Source: JAEVLT01 sp050496765
GTDB lineage: Bacteria; Bacillota; Bacilli; Bacillales; Cytobacillaceae
Assembly: GCF_050496765.1 (NCBI RefSeq)
Contig: NZ_JBNWEO010000017.1
Span: forward strand, 186,001 to 250,000
DNA length: 64,000 nucleotides
Reading direction: 5' to 3'
The position numbers were made by a program, and so were the translations under genes. Under the pieces are notes generated by a model. The model saw nothing but the letters and a program-made list of their open reading frames with translations, made no database searches and was not told the origin of the DNA. Below are positions 63,233 through 64,000 of the stretch, one piece after another. The first letter of the stretch is position 1; every line of letters starts with the position of its first letter.

Positions 63233-64000
63233 ATGTTAGCTGTCCATTTTGGAGCGGGTAATATTGGCCGCGGCTTCATCGGCAATTTATTGTATCACTC
63301 AGGGTACGAAACGTGTTTTATTGATGTTAATAGTGAAATTGTGGATCTGTTGAATGAAAGAAAAGAATATCGTGTTGTCCTGGCTGATCCTACTCAACAG
63401 GAAATTGTGATTAAGAATGTTAGAGCGATTAACAGTAAGACCAATCCAGAACAAGTTATCGAAGCCATTGCAAAAGCCGATCTATTAACGACAGCAATCG
63501 GCCCGACGATTCTTCCACTTGTTTCAGGTTTAATTGCCGCGGGTTTACGTAGAAGAATTGAAACATCGGAAAAACCGCTTACTATTATTGCTTGTGAGAA
63601 TATGATTGGCGGAACGAGCTTATTAAAAGAAAAAGTATATGATAAGCTAAATGAGGAAGAAAAAGCTCTCTTTGATCAACGTTTTGGCTTTCCGGATGCT
63701 GCTGTTGATCGAATCGTTCCGAATCAGGCAAACGAAGATAAATTAATGGTTAAAGTAGAGCCATTCTATGAATGGGTTGTCGAAGAAACAAAGCTAACCG
63801 GTGAAAAACCGGATATTAAGGGAATTACATTTGTGCCAGAACTGGTTCCGTATATTGAAAGAAAACTATTTACTGTTAATACAGGGCATGCCCTGGCAGC
63901 CTATTTCGGCTATTACTACGATATTGAAACGATTAACCAAGCAATGGATCAAAGTGAAATTAGAGAATTGGTGGAAGGCGCGCTTACAGAGAGCGGCGAA
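63233..64000 (+). CDS. mtlD: mannitol-1-phosphate 5-dehydrogenase, 5' part
   Basis: 256 codons are visible and the gene runs off the window. MtlD oxidises mannitol 1-phosphate to fructose 6-phosphate with NAD. The N-terminal Rossmann motif HFGAGNIGRGFIG and the catalytic-domain segments ACENMIGGTSLL, GFPDAAVDRIVP and TVNTGHALAAYFGY are clear. It starts one base after the mtlF stop. Confidence 0.95.
   Translation, partial: MLAVHFGAGNIGRGFIGNLLYHSGYETCFIDVNSEIVDLLNERKEYRVVLADPTQQEIVIKNVRAINSKTNPEQVIEAIAKADLLTTAIGPTILPLVSGLIAAGLRRRIETSEKPLTIIACENMIGGTSLLKEKVYDKLNEEEKALFDQRFGFPDAAVDRIVPNQANEDKLMVKVEPFYEWVVEETKLTGEKPDIKGITFVPELVPYIERKLFTVNTGHALAAYFGYYYDIETINQAMDQSEIRELVEGALTESGE

Overview
The window is a chromosomal segment of a low-GC, endospore-forming Gram-positive bacterium of the Bacillaceae. 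The evidence is the gene order S10/spc/alpha operon - ecfA1A2T - truA - rplM-rpsI - DUF2521 - cwlD - salA - gerD - kbaA - pdaB - rRNA operon - sigW-rsiW - cdaA-cdaR - glmM - glmS, which follows the Bacillus subtilis chromosome closely, together with sporulation and germination genes, the SigW regulon pair, a glmS ribozyme and strong AGGAGG ribosome binding sites. The species cannot be fixed from this sequence.

Layout. 1-8500: end of the spc operon and the alpha operon (rpsN partial to rplQ), with secY, adk, map, a KOW protein and infA inside. 8500-13420: a candidate structured RNA and a 21-bp repeat array, then the ECF transporter energising module, truA and the rplM-rpsI operon with its leader. 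13420-19830: sporulation and germination block with three small GerPF-like genes, DUF2521, cwlD, salA, gerD, kbaA, pdaB and a small unknown gene. 19840-26450: an rRNA operon with two tandem promoters, 16S, 23S, 5S and eight tRNA genes; the last, tRNA-Lys, is preceded by three exact-length 129-bp units that each begin with the 5' third of tRNA-Lys and end in a terminator-like hairpin. 26600-34940: rocF, sigW-rsiW, and the cyclic-di-AMP / cell-wall amino-sugar cluster cdaA-cdaR-glmM-glmS with the glmS ribozyme.

34940-43870 is a plastic accessory region. It holds an ISLre2-family element, two 1,536-bp copies of one IS3-family element lying side by side (one internally inverted, the other split by an IS630-family element), fosB, broken genes (an rlmA-like methyltransferase, an aldo/keto reductase) and a decayed group II intron end. 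43870-49760 is a divergently controlled sucrose/fructo-oligosaccharide locus (GH32 hydrolase, two ABC permeases, lipoprotein binding protein, LacI regulator) with two operator palindromes and a cre site. 50600-54000 is the de novo NAD operon nadB-nadC-nadA. 54180-56110 holds maa and arsR-arsC. 56330-64000 is the mannitol PTS locus mtlA-mtlR-mtlF-mtlD, in which an IS21-family element has inserted into the last codons of mtlR with a 5-bp target duplication.

Functional links: the ribosomal operons supply translation components; CdaA/CdaR and GlmM/GlmS couple c-di-AMP signalling to UDP-GlcNAc precursor supply; MtlA (EIICB) and MtlF (EIIA) import mannitol and MtlD oxidises mannitol 1-phosphate under MtlR; the sugar ABC system lacks its own ATPase and must borrow one. 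The most unusual signals are the tRNA-Lys chimeric array, the inverted IS3 tandem pair and the multi-hairpin RNA after rplQ.
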